A stretch of 59,943 nucleotides of DNA from an uncultured Methanobrevibacter sp. (GTDB lineage: Archaea; Methanobacteriota; Methanobacteria; Methanobacteriales; Methanobacteriaceae). The notes beneath the pieces are model-generated. The model worked only from the letters and a program-made list of their open reading frames with translations. It searched no databases and was not told the DNA's origin. Positions 26,752 through 35,680 of the stretch are shown here, one piece after another (positions within the stretch are counted from its first letter, which is position 1; each line of letters begins with the position of its first letter). Position numbers and translations under genes: made by a program. The stretch lies in assembly GCF_947166415.1 (NCBI RefSeq), contig NZ_CAMVEE010000009.1:1-59943 (forward strand). The letters are read 5' to 3'.

Positions 26752-27579
26752 ATGAAATCTATGAAGAAATTGTTAATTGTTGCGGCTATAGTATTGATAG
26801 CTGCTGTTAGTATAAGCGCATGTTCTGCTGGCTTTTTTGATTTCCTCGGCGGAGATTCTTCTGGCGACACTAGCTTAAATGGAACAGATATTAAATTAGC
26901 TGCGGCTGCTAGTTTAAAAAATGCATATGATGATAAATTAATTCCGATGTTTGAAGAAAAATATCCTGGAGCAAAAGTTACTCCAACTTACGCTTCAAGT
27001 GGGGATTTACAATCTCAAATTGAAAACGGTTTAGATGCGGATGTATTCATGTCTGCTGCAAACAAACAAATGAACGCTTTAGCTGATGAAGGATTAGTCG
27101 ACAATAAGACCAATGTTCAATTTTTAGAAAATAAAGTTGTTTTGATTGTACCAAAAGACTCAAAGGCTAACATCTCTTCATTCGATGATTTGAAAAATGT
27201 AAACGGTACTATTGCTATTGGTGATCCTGCATCCGTACCTGCAGGTCAATACGCTCAAGAAGTGTTAAACAACACAGGCCTTTGGGCTACTGTAGAACCT
27301 AAATTATCTTTAGGTACTGATGTAACTGCTGTATTGAACCAAGTGGCACAAGGATCTGCTGACTGCGGTATCGTATACGCTACCGATGCTAAATCAAATG
27401 ATAATGTTAAAGTGATTTGTGAAGCTCCAGATTCTGCTTTAAAAACTCCTGTTATTTACCCTGTAGCAGTACTTAAAAATTCAACAAACCCTGATGCTGC
27501 AAACAAATTCGTAGAGTTCTTACAAACTCCGGAAGCTCAAGATGTATTTGTTGAATATGGTTTCACTATCCACAAATAG
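26752..27579 (+). CDS. modA: Molybdate ABC transporter, substrate-binding lipoprotein
   Basis: The 275-residue protein binds molybdate (or tungstate) outside the cell and passes it to ModB. It has a signal peptide with a lipobox-like SISAC (Cys24), a short Gly/Ser/Asp linker and a ModA-type periplasmic binding fold: LAAAASLKNAYDDKLIPMF, ASSGDLQSQIENGLDADVFM, GDPASVPAGQYAQEVL and a conserved hinge. The gene order modA-modB-modC follows at short spacing. Mo or W is needed for the formylmethanofuran dehydrogenase of methanogenesis. Confidence 0.9.
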   Translation: MKSMKKLLIVAAIVLIAAVSISACSAGFFDFLGGDSSGDTSLNGTDIKLAAAASLKNAYDDKLIPMFEEKYPGAKVTPTYASSGDLQSQIENGLDADVFMSAANKQMNALADEGLVDNKTNVQFLENKVVLIVPKDSKANISSFDDLKNVNGTIAIGDPASVPAGQYAQEVLNNTGLWATVEPKLSLGTDVTAVLNQVAQGSADCGIVYATDAKSNDNVKVICEAPDSALKTPVIYPVAVLKNSTNPDAANKFVEFLQTPEAQDVFVEYGFTIHK

Positions 27580-27630
27580 ATTTGGTATAGTATCATATGA
27601 ATAAACGATAATATTAAAGGAGATAAAGGC

Positions 27631-28308
27631 ATGGCTGTAGATTGGTCCCCGATTTTCATTTCAATGAAAACTGCAAGTTTATCAATTCTCATAACTTTCT
27701 TTGCAGGGTTGATTGTTGCATGGGGATTAGTTAAGATCAAAAATGATTCAATAAAGATTGTGTTGGACGGTATTTTCACGTTACCAATCGTATTGCCCCC
27801 TACAGTAGTAGGGTTCTTCTTATTGTATATTTTTGGTGTTAGAGGACCTATAGGCAGCTTTTTTATAGACTTTTTTGCTATAAAAATTGTTTTTTCATGG
27901 CCTGCAACTGTCATTGCGGCAGTTGTCATGTCTTTCCCTTTGATGTATCGTTCCGCTCGGGGCGCATTTGAACAGGTCGATTCCAACTTATTGGATGCAG
28001 GCCGTACATTGGGAATGTCCGAGTGGAGAATTTTTTGGAAAGTTTTATTTGCAAATGCCTTACCTGGAATTATTAGTGGTGGAATTCTTGCCTATGCAAG
28101 GGGTTTAGGCGAATTTGGTGCTACAGCTATGCTTGCAGGTAATATTGCAGGACAAACCAGAACTCTCCCTATGGCAGTTTACTCAGAAGTGGCAGCCGGT
28201 AATATGGGGGAAGCTTTCAATTATGTAATAGTCATAATCATCATATCTTTCATAGCTATTTTTATCATGGATTATGTCACTATACGTAAGGAAAAGCAAT
28301 GGAAATGA
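27631..28308 (+). CDS. modB: Molybdate ABC transporter, permease
   Basis: The 225-residue membrane protein has about five to six helices and the ABC permease EAA-type loop GGILAYARGLGEFGATAML, typical of ModB, which contacts the ATPase. It starts at ATG 27631 after AAAGGAGATAA. It lies 51 bases after modA and 51 before modC, one operon. Length is normal. Confidence 0.9.
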   Translation: MAVDWSPIFISMKTASLSILITFFAGLIVAWGLVKIKNDSIKIVLDGIFTLPIVLPPTVVGFFLLYIFGVRGPIGSFFIDFFAIKIVFSWPATVIAAVVMSFPLMYRSARGAFEQVDSNLLDAGRTLGMSEWRIFWKVLFANALPGIISGGILAYARGLGEFGATAMLAGNIAGQTRTLPMAVYSEVAAGNMGEAFNYVIVIIIISFIAIFIMDYVTIRKEKQWK

Positions 28309-28359
28309 TTTATTATTGATGTTAATTAAATATATTTTTACAAGTAATGAGGACCAATT

Positions 28360-29397
28360 ATGACCAATAAATTGTTAAAGGTGAATATCCAAAAGGAACT
28401 TAAAGAATTTGACTTGGAAGTGGATTTTGAGTTGAAAAAAGGGTGTTTAGGTATTCTCGGTCCTTCTGGTTGCGGTAAAAGTATGACACTTAAATCCATT
28501 GCAGGCATTGTGGACCCTGATAAAGGTGTTGTAAGTTTAACTACCGATGAAGAAACTATTTATTATGATTCTAATAAGAAAATTAATCTAAAACCTCAAC
28601 AGAGAAATGTAGGTTACTTATTTCAGAATTATGCCCTGTTTCCCAACATGACTGTTGAAGAGAATATTGCATGTGGACTTTCAAAGAACCATAATGAGAA
28701 AAGAGTATCTGAAATGATTAAGCGTTTTCACTTGGAAGGTTTGGAAAAAAGATATCCAAGACAGTTGTCCGGAGGCCAGCAGCAAAGAGTGGCTTTAGCC
28801 CGTATTTTAGCTTACGGTCCGGATGTCATATTGTTGGATGAGCCGTTTAGCGCTATGGATACTTACCTAAAAGAGCAGTTACGTATTGAACTTTCTAATT
28901 CTCTAAAGGATTTTGATGGATTCTCCATTTTGGTTACTCATAATCGTGATGAGGCATTCCAGTTTTGCGATGAGCTTCTGATACTGGATGAAGGTAAAAT
29001 CATAGCAAAAGGGACAACTTATGAAATATTTGAAAATCCTAAAAAAGTTCAGGTTGCAAGGCTTACAGGATGCAAAAATATTTCTAAAATAGAAGTCATT
29101 GATGATTACCATCTCAAATCATTGGATTGGGGAGTCACATTTGAAGTGTCTGAAAAGATTTCACCTAACATTACCCATATTGGAATAAGGGCACATGATT
29201 TTTCTCCTGCTGAAAAGGATGATGTTAATGTGTTGGATACTGTAAATTCCACAAAGTTGGAAATGCCTTTTGAATGGGAAATAACCTTGGCAAATGGTTT
29301 GTGGTGGAAATATGATAAAAGGATTCATGACCATGAATTTACGATTCCGGAGTATTTGAAAGTGGATCCTAAGGACATAATCTTGTTGGAAGAGTAG
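28360..29397 (+). CDS. modC: Molybdate ABC transporter, ATPase
   Basis: The 345-residue ATPase powers molybdate uptake with ModB. It has Walker A GPSGCGKS (34-41), a Q-loop (YLFQNYALFPNMTVEENI), signature LSGGQQQRVALARIL, Walker B VILLDEPFSAMD and the H-loop (VTHNRDEAF). After residue 230 comes a C-terminal regulatory segment (RLTGCKNISKIEVI..., then FEVSEKISPNITHIGIRAHDF), one TOBE/Mop-like domain. It ends the modABC operon. Confidence 0.9.
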   Translation: MTNKLLKVNIQKELKEFDLEVDFELKKGCLGILGPSGCGKSMTLKSIAGIVDPDKGVVSLTTDEETIYYDSNKKINLKPQQRNVGYLFQNYALFPNMTVEENIACGLSKNHNEKRVSEMIKRFHLEGLEKRYPRQLSGGQQQRVALARILAYGPDVILLDEPFSAMDTYLKEQLRIELSNSLKDFDGFSILVTHNRDEAFQFCDELLILDEGKIIAKGTTYEIFENPKKVQVARLTGCKNISKIEVIDDYHLKSLDWGVTFEVSEKISPNITHIGIRAHDFSPAEKDDVNVLDTVNSTKLEMPFEWEITLANGLWWKYDKRIHDHEFTIPEYLKVDPKDIILLEE

Positions 29398-29644
29398 CTT
29401 AGCGGATTTCATTAATCTATCGAAAACTTATTTTCAAAACATCTCATGTATGTCACAGTTTTAAAACAAAACTGATTTGAGAGAACCTTTCAGTAAATTT
29501 GAATGGTGGTGAATTAAATAAAAATTATATATTTATTTTTGTTTAATTAGTCATAAAATCAATTAGCTTTGGTCATGAAATGTTGGAGGATATTGTGCAA
29601 AAGTAATAAATAGAAATTTCAATAAATATCTAGTTAGAATTTGG
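29398..29644. other. Intergenic region after modC
   Basis: AT-rich DNA without a gene. It holds an inverted repeat CAGTTTT-AAAAC-AAAACTG (29456-29474) which may be part of the modC terminator but lacks a clear T-run, and the ribosome site (GGGTGAT) for the 29654 gene. Confidence 0.35.
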
Positions 29645-29653
29645 GTGATATTT

Positions 29654-30229
29654 ATGGATGAAGGGTTTATTTCTACAAACAGGTTGGAAGCATTTTATGA
29701 TGCTATCATTGCGATTATTGTGACTGTTTTAGTTTTGGAATTGCCTCAACCTGCCACTGCATCCATTCAATCAATATTAACCCTTAAAACTTCTTATTTT
29801 GCTTATTTGGTAAGTTTTTTAGTTTGCACTAATCTTTGGCAGTACCATCATGTAATCTATAACCATGTTGAACGCATAAATGCAAAGATAATCTGGCAGA
29901 ATATACTGCTGTTATTGATCATTTCATTGCTTCCTTACTTGACAACATTCGTCGCCAATAATCCATTTTCCTTGCTTGCCGAAGTATTATATGGATTAGA
30001 CTTCATTATAGTCAACATCATACTGTTATGGATGGCAAAATCCTTGCTTGGGGTCAATCCGGACCAGGAACATTTATCAAAGGTTTTGGCTGTAAGGGAT
30101 GCATTGGTTATTCCGTTAATACTTTTTATTGTTGGTTTGGTAATTGCTATTTTAGGCTATCCTTTTGCAATCATCCTTTGTTGCTTAATAACCGTTGTAC
30201 GGTCCATTATTTTTTCAATTAATTATTAA
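29654..30229 (+). CDS. TMEM175-like potassium channel protein (DUF1211)
   Basis: The 191-residue protein has about six membrane helices and starts with the family motif near RLEAFYDAIIAIIVTVLVLE, where the usual Arg-x-x-x-Phe-Ser-Asp reads Phe-Tyr-Asp. Bacterial and archaeal TMEM175 proteins of this length form tetrameric K+ leak channels. A GTG at 29645 lies in the ribosome site GGGTGAT; ATG 29654 is the better start. Substituting Tyr for Ser in the filter-helix motif could affect gating; this is speculation. Confidence 0.78.
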   Translation: MDEGFISTNRLEAFYDAIIAIIVTVLVLELPQPATASIQSILTLKTSYFAYLVSFLVCTNLWQYHHVIYNHVERINAKIIWQNILLLLIISLLPYLTTFVANNPFSLLAEVLYGLDFIIVNIILLWMAKSLLGVNPDQEHLSKVLAVRDALVIPLILFIVGLVIAILGYPFAIILCCLITVVRSIIFSINY

Positions 30230-30258
30230 ATTGGCTTTGAATAGCTTATTTCAAGTAC

Positions 30259-30795
30259 TTAGAACTTAAAGCATTCTTTTTCATGGTTGTCTATAATTCC
30301 GATGGATTCCAGATAGGAGTATATTATTGTCGGACCCACGAATTTCATTCCGCGCTTCTTCAAATCTTTAGAAATGGCTTTGGACAAATCGGATTCGGTC
30401 AGATATTCAGCTTTTATGATGTTACCGTCGGTAAACGACCATATGTATTCATCAAAGCTTCCGAATTCCTCTTGTATTTCAATGAATACCTTTGCATTGG
30501 TGATTGCGGAGGTGATTTTTCCTTTATGGCGGATAATTTCCTTGTTTTCCCTTAATTCGTTAATCTTATCTTCGCCGTATCCCGCCACTTTTTCCACATC
30601 AAAATCATCAAATGCCCTTTTGAAGTTTTCACGCTTTTTGAGTATGGTAATCCAGGAAAGCCCTGCCTGAAATGATTCTAAAACAAGCATTTCAAAAAGT
30701 TCGCGGTCATCATGTGTTGGGACCCCCCATTCATCGTCATGGTATCTGATGTAGACTTCCTCTTCGCTAACCCAGCTGCAACGTTTCTTGTTCAT
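30259..30795 (-). CDS. tag: DNA-3-methyladenine glycosylase I
   Basis: The 178-residue enzyme removes 3-methyladenine from alkylated DNA. Zinc ligands of Tag are all present: Cys6, His19, His171 and Cys175. Other family lines are CSWVSEEEVYIRYHDDEWG at the start and FEMLVLESFQAGLSWITIL (helix-hairpin-helix region with the catalytic-site Glu and Trp). Length is normal. It is convergent with the TMEM175-like gene 29 bases away and monocistronic. Confidence 0.92.
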   Translation of the reverse strand: MNKKRCSWVSEEEVYIRYHDDEWGVPTHDDRELFEMLVLESFQAGLSWITILKKRENFKRAFDDFDVEKVAGYGEDKINELRENKEIIRHKGKITSAITNAKVFIEIQEEFGSFDEYIWSFTDGNIIKAEYLTESDLSKAISKDLKKRGMKFVGPTIIYSYLESIGIIDNHEKECFKF

Positions 30796-31023
30796 ATGAA
30801 TAGATATTATGTGCTTTATTTAAATATATTTTTTAAATTTGAGGGCATTGCTATTCAATTCACTTCAGTTCCATATGGGACTATATTGTTGGGCGGTTTA
30901 GTTATAATAGTTTAAGCAGGATTTATTATATCAATAAAGTGATAAAACCAAAATAATTGAATTTTTTTCAATTAATACTTTTTATATTATTAGGAACAAA
31001 TAGTATTACTAGAGGTTTTTATT
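30796..31023. other. Intergenic region tag / aldo-keto reductase
   Basis: AT-rich, with a TATA-like stretch near 30975 for the reductase and GAGGTT as its ribosome site. A short frame on the plus strand from about 30796 to 30915 ends in a hydrophobic stretch but has no supportable start, so it is not called. Confidence 0.3.
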
Positions 31024-32163
31024 ATGAAACAGTTAGGTTTTGGAATGATGAGGCTTCCGCTTTTAAAGGAAGATGATTTCACAAACATAGATTATGAACA
31101 GGTTAATCAGATGGTCGATGCCTATATGGATGCGGGATTTAATCATTTTGACACCGCATTTGTATATCATGAGGGTGCAGGCGAACCTGCATTTAAGAAA
31201 TGTGTTGTAGACAGGTATCCTAGAGATTCATTTAAAATAGCAACCAAATTACCATTATTTGTCATTACAGAAGAATCACAGCTGGAACCGATATTCGCAG
31301 AACAGCTTAAGAATTGCGGTGTTGATTACTTTGATTATTATATGCTGCATAACGTAAGCGGATTTACTGAAAACGCATGGAAAAATGTTGACTTATATTC
31401 ATTTATCCAAAAGAAAAAAGAAGAAGGATTTATCAGACACATTGGTATTTCAACCCACGGGAATGCCGAATTTTTAGAAGAAATCTTATTTGAACATCCT
31501 GAATTGGAGTTTGTCTTGCTTCAAATCAATTATATTGACTGGGAAGATGAATCTATAGAATCCAAAAAATGTTTTGAAGTTGCCAAAAAATATGGCAAGC
31601 AGGTAATGATTATGGAGCCTTATAAAGGTGGATTTTTGGCTGATGTTCCTGAAGAAGCCGAAAAAATCATGAAAGAGTATAATCCTGACAGATCAGTAGT
31701 TTCCTGGGCAATGAGATTTGTAGCCAACCTGGATGCGGATGTTGTTTTGACAGGGGCAAGCACCTTGGAACAGCTTGAAAGTAACATTCAGGAATATAAT
31801 AATGCCGATCCTTTGAATGATGAGGAGCTTGAAATCCTCGAAACTGTTTCCGAAATCATCAACAGCAACATTACTGTAGACTGCACCAAGTGCAGATATT
31901 GCGTTGATTCATGCCCTGAGGAAATTGACATTTCTAAACTCTTTGATTTGTACAATAAGCATAAGCTTCTGGAAAAGGACGACTGGACACAATTCGGTAA
32001 TGCCTATCTGAATTACTCCAAGCTTTCAGGAGTAGGCATAGCTTCTGATTGCAGCGAATGCGAAACCTGCATTGAGGAATGCCCTCAACAGATTAACATT
32101 CCTGAAGTTTTAAAGGATGTCGCCAAAACTTTTGAAACAGAAATTTATGGATTTACAGATTAA
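31024..32163 (+). CDS. Aldo/keto reductase with C-terminal ferredoxin domain
   Basis: Residues 1-265 form an aldo/keto reductase TIM barrel with catalytic Asp43, Tyr48 and Lys75 (FNHFDTAFVYHEGAGE; FKIATKLPLF). Residues 280-370 add a ferredoxin domain with two [4Fe-4S] motifs (CTKCRYCVDSCPEE and CSECETCIEECPQQ). The substrate of this Fe-S fused AKR family is unknown; it may shuttle electrons between ferredoxin and NADPH-dependent reduction. Good TATA and GAGGTT signals precede it. Confidence 0.88.
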   Translation: MKQLGFGMMRLPLLKEDDFTNIDYEQVNQMVDAYMDAGFNHFDTAFVYHEGAGEPAFKKCVVDRYPRDSFKIATKLPLFVITEESQLEPIFAEQLKNCGVDYFDYYMLHNVSGFTENAWKNVDLYSFIQKKKEEGFIRHIGISTHGNAEFLEEILFEHPELEFVLLQINYIDWEDESIESKKCFEVAKKYGKQVMIMEPYKGGFLADVPEEAEKIMKEYNPDRSVVSWAMRFVANLDADVVLTGASTLEQLESNIQEYNNADPLNDEELEILETVSEIINSNITVDCTKCRYCVDSCPEEIDISKLFDLYNKHKLLEKDDWTQFGNAYLNYSKLSGVGIASDCSECETCIEECPQQINIPEVLKDVAKTFETEIYGFTD

Positions 32164-32249
32164 TCCATATTCTTTTTTTTTAATTTAGCAAATTATTTAA
32201 TAGTAATTAATAACAAATTTATAAATAGTTATTTTATTGAGGTTTATTT

Positions 32250-32600
32250 ATGATACCTGGTATGAATAAAAAGCAAATGAAGCAAATGGAAAGACAGATG
32301 AAAAAGATGGGTATGAAAATGGAAGAACTTGAAGGAGTTCGTGAAGTTAGTATCCGTTTCGATGAAAAGGAATTAATCATAGACAACCCTAGCGTAAGTT
32401 TGATGAATGTAATGGGTCAAGAAACTTACCAAATCGATGGTAAAGCCCGTGAAGTAGAGCTTGAGTATGAAATAGAAATTCCAGATGAAGACGTTGAAAT
32501 GGTAGCCAATAGCGCTAATGTTTCTGAAGATGAAGCAAGAGCCGCACTGGAAGAATGCAAAGGCGACCTTGCAGAAGCCATTATGAAATTAAGCCAATAG
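32250..32600 (+). CDS. nac: Nascent polypeptide-associated complex protein
   Basis: Archaeal NAC (116 residues) is a ribosome-bound homodimeric chaperone near the exit tunnel. The NAC domain is at residues about 33-75 (VSIRFDEKELIIDNPSVSL, MNVMGQETYQI) after a Lys/Met-rich ribosome-binding start, and a C-terminal UBA domain is at 80-116 (VEMVANSANVSEDEARAAL). Length and order are standard for archaea. It is followed five bases later by a phosphoesterase gene. Confidence 0.94.
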   Translation: MIPGMNKKQMKQMERQMKKMGMKMEELEGVREVSIRFDEKELIIDNPSVSLMNVMGQETYQIDGKAREVELEYEIEIPDEDVEMVANSANVSEDEARAALEECKGDLAEAIMKLSQ

Positions 32601-32605
32601 ATAAC

Positions 32606-33349
32606 ATGACATTAATAGCCCATATTTCAGATTTACACGTGTCCAATTCAGATTTTGATGAAGACATTTTTATGCAGGCAGTGACTGAGATAAATCAGTT
32701 AAACCCGGACATGATTATTTTAACTGGGGACATCACTGAAAACGGTTACTATAAAGAATTCAAGCAAGCCACCAGATATTTGGAGTTGTTTGAAGCACCT
32801 TTGTTTGCAGTTCCAGGAAATCATGATGCCCGTAATTTAGGATATCAAACTTTTGAAGAATTAATAGGTGAAAGAAGCTGGAAATTAACATTAGGTGATG
32901 AGTTTACTGTAATTGGGCTTGACAGTAGCACTCCTGATGAGAATGGAGGCCAAATCGGACGCCCACAACACATGTGGCTCGAACATCAATTGGATGAATG
33001 TGTGATAAATGAAAACTTTTCAATCGTTGCTTTGCATCACCATGTTGTCTCAATTCCAAATACTGGCCGTGAACGTAACGTATTGGCTGATGCGGGAGAT
33101 ATCCTATCTACATTAACAACCCATGAAGTTGACCTGATATTGTCAGGACACAAGCATGTTCCGAATATCTGGAAATTGAACAAGACCATCATTGTCAATG
33201 CAGGATCTTTATGTTCAGATAAGCTTAGGGGGAAAAATTTTAACTCTTATAATGTTTATAACATCTCTGATGATGAAATCGAAATATATTTGAATAATAT
33301 TGGTGGAGAGAAATTTTTATTTGGAAAATATCCGAGAAATAAAAATTAA
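32606..33349 (+). CDS. Icc-like metallophosphoesterase
   Basis: The 247-residue protein has the calcineurin-like motif set: HISDLHVSN (Asp-x-His), ILTGDITENG, VPGNHDAR, ALHHHVVS and LSGHKHVP. Such CpdA/Icc-like enzymes split cyclic nucleotides or other phosphodiesters. The ATG at 32606 is 5 bases after nac ends, so it is probably co-transcribed. It lies upstream of the gene for a GGDD cyclase-like protein (34461), so a role in degrading a cyclic nucleotide is thinkable but unproven. Confidence 0.85.
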   Translation: MTLIAHISDLHVSNSDFDEDIFMQAVTEINQLNPDMIILTGDITENGYYKEFKQATRYLELFEAPLFAVPGNHDARNLGYQTFEELIGERSWKLTLGDEFTVIGLDSSTPDENGGQIGRPQHMWLEHQLDECVINENFSIVALHHHVVSIPNTGRERNVLADAGDILSTLTTHEVDLILSGHKHVPNIWKLNKTIIVNAGSLCSDKLRGKNFNSYNVYNISDDEIEIYLNNIGGEKFLFGKYPRNKN

Positions 33350-33442
33350 TTTTTTTATTAAATTAAGTTTAAATATGTGGATGGTACAAATATAATAAAT
33401 TGATATAAAATTTAATATAATGGATTATTTTTAGGTGATATT

Positions 33443-34468
33443 GTGAAAGTAGTTGTAGATGCTTCAAATGTAGCTCATTATGTAAAAAATGAAAACGGAC
33501 AACCTAAAATGTCTAATATTCTTGCAGCTGTAAAAGCATTGGAAGAAAGTGAAGATGAGTTTGTAATCATCGCTGACGCATCACTTCGCCATGATATTGA
33601 TGATAAGGAGAAATTTTTAAAATTGCTGGAAAGCGACAATGTTGAAGAAGTTCCAGCAGGAAATGATGCAGATCACTTTATCCTTGATATTGCCACTAGA
33701 GAAAAAGCCAAAGTATTGTCCAATGATAAATTCAGAGATTATGCTGCTGAATTCAGAAACATTGCTTCAATGAGAATCCCATTCATCATTGATAATGGCA
33801 GACTTACCTTTGGAAAACCTAAAAAACCTAAAAAAGATAAGAACATTTTACAGCACATTTGTGATGAAATTATCAAGGAATTAAACTTCAAGAAATGGGA
33901 GATATATACAGGAAAGGAAGGTTTGGAAATATCTCCATTAAATATAGCCAAGCAGGCTATTATCCGTATTGACAACGAAAACAACGCTGATTCCAAATTG
34001 GAAAACATTTTCTCAAAAATCCCAATGTTCAATAAGATTGTGGAAATGGTTGATGATGTTGAAATTGCAGCACCGTATGTTATTTTCGTGTTAGTGCATC
34101 CTAAAGATTATAAATTAGCAGTTAAAAATGCAGGTAACATCTCAGTTACTGTCGCAGACAGATTAGGTCTTGAAAAGAAACCTTTAATAGCTGTTCGTAA
34201 TGACTTATTCACAAAACCAGGCACATTCGAATTGAATATATTATTGGCTGATGAAGTAACTGAAACCGCACCATATAATGTTTTAATTCGTGTAAGTGCT
34301 CATGATGAAGTATTCATTAAGAAAAATTCTAGAAACATAGCCAGTACCATTGCGGGCAGGTTAGGTTCTTGGAAATTCCCATTTGTTTCCGTAAAACCGG
34401 ATATGCTTTTGGAAAAACCGGGAGATTTCGAAATAGAACTTGAAAAAGGAGGGGGCTTAGATGGCTAA
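33443..34468 (+). CDS. NYN/PIN-domain nuclease (Zc3h12a-like) with duplicated C-terminal domain
   Basis: Residues 1-120 look like an NYN/PIN nuclease: VVVDASNVAHY (Asp6, Asn9), VIIADASLRHDI (Asp45), then PAGNDADHFILDIA (Asp75, Asp77) and VLSNDKFRDY (Asp95), the four-acidic metal site of the Zc3h12a ribonuclease group. A Lys-rich linker (125-133) leads to residues 135-341, where a unit of about 60 residues occurs twice: 210-268 and 276-334 (each starts APY and has GRLG or DRLG, then KPG and FEL/FEI). The repeats have no name I know. The GTG start follows GGTGAT well. The gene overlaps the next one by 8 bases. Confidence 0.78.
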   Translation: MKVVVDASNVAHYVKNENGQPKMSNILAAVKALEESEDEFVIIADASLRHDIDDKEKFLKLLESDNVEEVPAGNDADHFILDIATREKAKVLSNDKFRDYAAEFRNIASMRIPFIIDNGRLTFGKPKKPKKDKNILQHICDEIIKELNFKKWEIYTGKEGLEISPLNIAKQAIIRIDNENNADSKLENIFSKIPMFNKIVEMVDDVEIAAPYVIFVLVHPKDYKLAVKNAGNISVTVADRLGLEKKPLIAVRNDLFTKPGTFELNILLADEVTETAPYNVLIRVSAHDEVFIKKNSRNIASTIAGRLGSWKFPFVSVKPDMLLEKPGDFEIELEKGGGLDG

Positions 34469-35663
34469 TGGCTTGACTAAGTCTTTCATTAAGCTTACAA
34501 CCAAGCTTAATCCTATTGCTGTTGGAACCAAATTTTATCCAACAAATTCTCTTGAAACGGAATATGTGGAGTTATTCAATTATACACAGACCATCTTATT
34601 TGAATTGGAAAAAGCAGAAATCACATCACAATCAATTTTAGACAATCTCATTCGTGATGTCGGTGCAGAAAACATTCCTACAGATTACACTTTTCATGAA
34701 TTGAAGCCTGCAGAAAACAGGATTGAGGAATATGCACTGGTAAGTAACATCATTATGGGAAGTGACCGTTATTTCTACATTGAACTCCCCCATCCATCTA
34801 ATCTAATCAACATTTTCGTCAAAATCATCGAAAATGAAGCTGGAGAAATTGTCGAAAAAACAGCTACAGAACTTGTTGCTAAGATGTTGAGCAAAAATGA
34901 TGCAATAAGAGTAGCTATTGAACTTATCGGAATTGGATTGTCTGAAGGTATCGAAGTTATCTCAGCAGTTGGAATGACTGGTGCAGCCGCTATAGAAAGA
35001 GCAATCCATTACACTCAAAGTGTCGGAAGCTTTCCTGGAATCGCATTCACCAAACTTGGCGGAGAATATGCGCTGGTATTTGATTCACCATTTTTATTGA
35101 AGGAATCTAGGCCGGTTAATCTGGAAAATTACCTGTTCATTGATCTTATCGATTCAACCAAATTCATCAATAAGCATGGTAGAAATCAGCTGGTGGACCT
35201 CATGACTGGAATTAAGAATTTCATCGAAACTGAATGTGACGGGGAATTTGAAGGTTACAGGGAAGGCGGTGATGATTTCATTGCAAGGTTCCCATCTAAA
35301 GATTTGGCCATCAGGGCAGGACTTGATGCAGCATGGTTTGCACTTGATAACGGTGCTAAAATAAGGGCAGGTGTCGGCAGAAGCAGACGTGAAGCCGGTG
35401 AAAGGGCCCAATTGGTTGATGACATTCAGTCAGCTGTTCCATTATCATTGGTGGTATTTGAACTTGCTAATGGATTGTATGCATATAACATTCCATCTGA
35501 GTTTACAAGAACTTTAATTAATTTGGTCGAAAACGAAAAGCCAAAGCTCATTGGTGTTTTCGCATTCGTGTTTATCTTCGTTTATTTGATGCATATACTG
35601 GGACTTGGAGTATTTGGATTTGTTGGAGTTATTTTGGCTCTGGTTTATGCATTTGTAGTTTAA
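34461..35663 (+). CDS. Membrane nucleotidyl-cyclase-like protein with GGDD motif
   Basis: This 400-residue protein ends in two membrane helices (about 363-382 and 383-400). Residues 221-340 match the palm/class III cyclase fold: YLFIDLIDSTKFINKHG (metal Asp228 in a cyclase motif of type FxDLxxST), EGYREGGDDFIARF (269-272 Gly-Gly-Asp-Asp, like GGDEF, Cas10 and cyclases), then IRAGVGRSRREAGERAQL. A second, weaker GG motif (FTKLGGEYALVF) is at about 196-208 and may be a degenerate palm. Residues 1-190 are helical, without a named domain. Such proteins usually make or bind a nucleotide second messenger; function here is inferred. It overlaps the nuclease gene and precedes a small membrane protein by 17 bases. 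Confidence 0.75.
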   Translation: MANGLTKSFIKLTTKLNPIAVGTKFYPTNSLETEYVELFNYTQTILFELEKAEITSQSILDNLIRDVGAENIPTDYTFHELKPAENRIEEYALVSNIIMGSDRYFYIELPHPSNLINIFVKIIENEAGEIVEKTATELVAKMLSKNDAIRVAIELIGIGLSEGIEVISAVGMTGAAAIERAIHYTQSVGSFPGIAFTKLGGEYALVFDSPFLLKESRPVNLENYLFIDLIDSTKFINKHGRNQLVDLMTGIKNFIETECDGEFEGYREGGDDFIARFPSKDLAIRAGLDAAWFALDNGAKIRAGVGRSRREAGERAQLVDDIQSAVPLSLVVFELANGLYAYNIPSEFTRTLINLVENEKPKLIGVFAFVFIFVYLMHILGLGVFGFVGVILALVYAFVV

Positions 35664-35680
35664 TTTAAAGAGAAAATAGT

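Noticed and set aside
29456..29474. Inverted repeat CAGTTTT-AAAAC-AAAACTG after modC
   Set aside because: Could be a terminator but lacks a T-run and lies 58 bases after the stop; not called as such.
30796..30915. Plus-strand frame reading MNRYYVLYLNIFFKF in the tag/AKR gap
   Set aside because: No ribosome site, AT-driven Phe/Tyr/Ile composition, and it is antisense to the tag promoter region.
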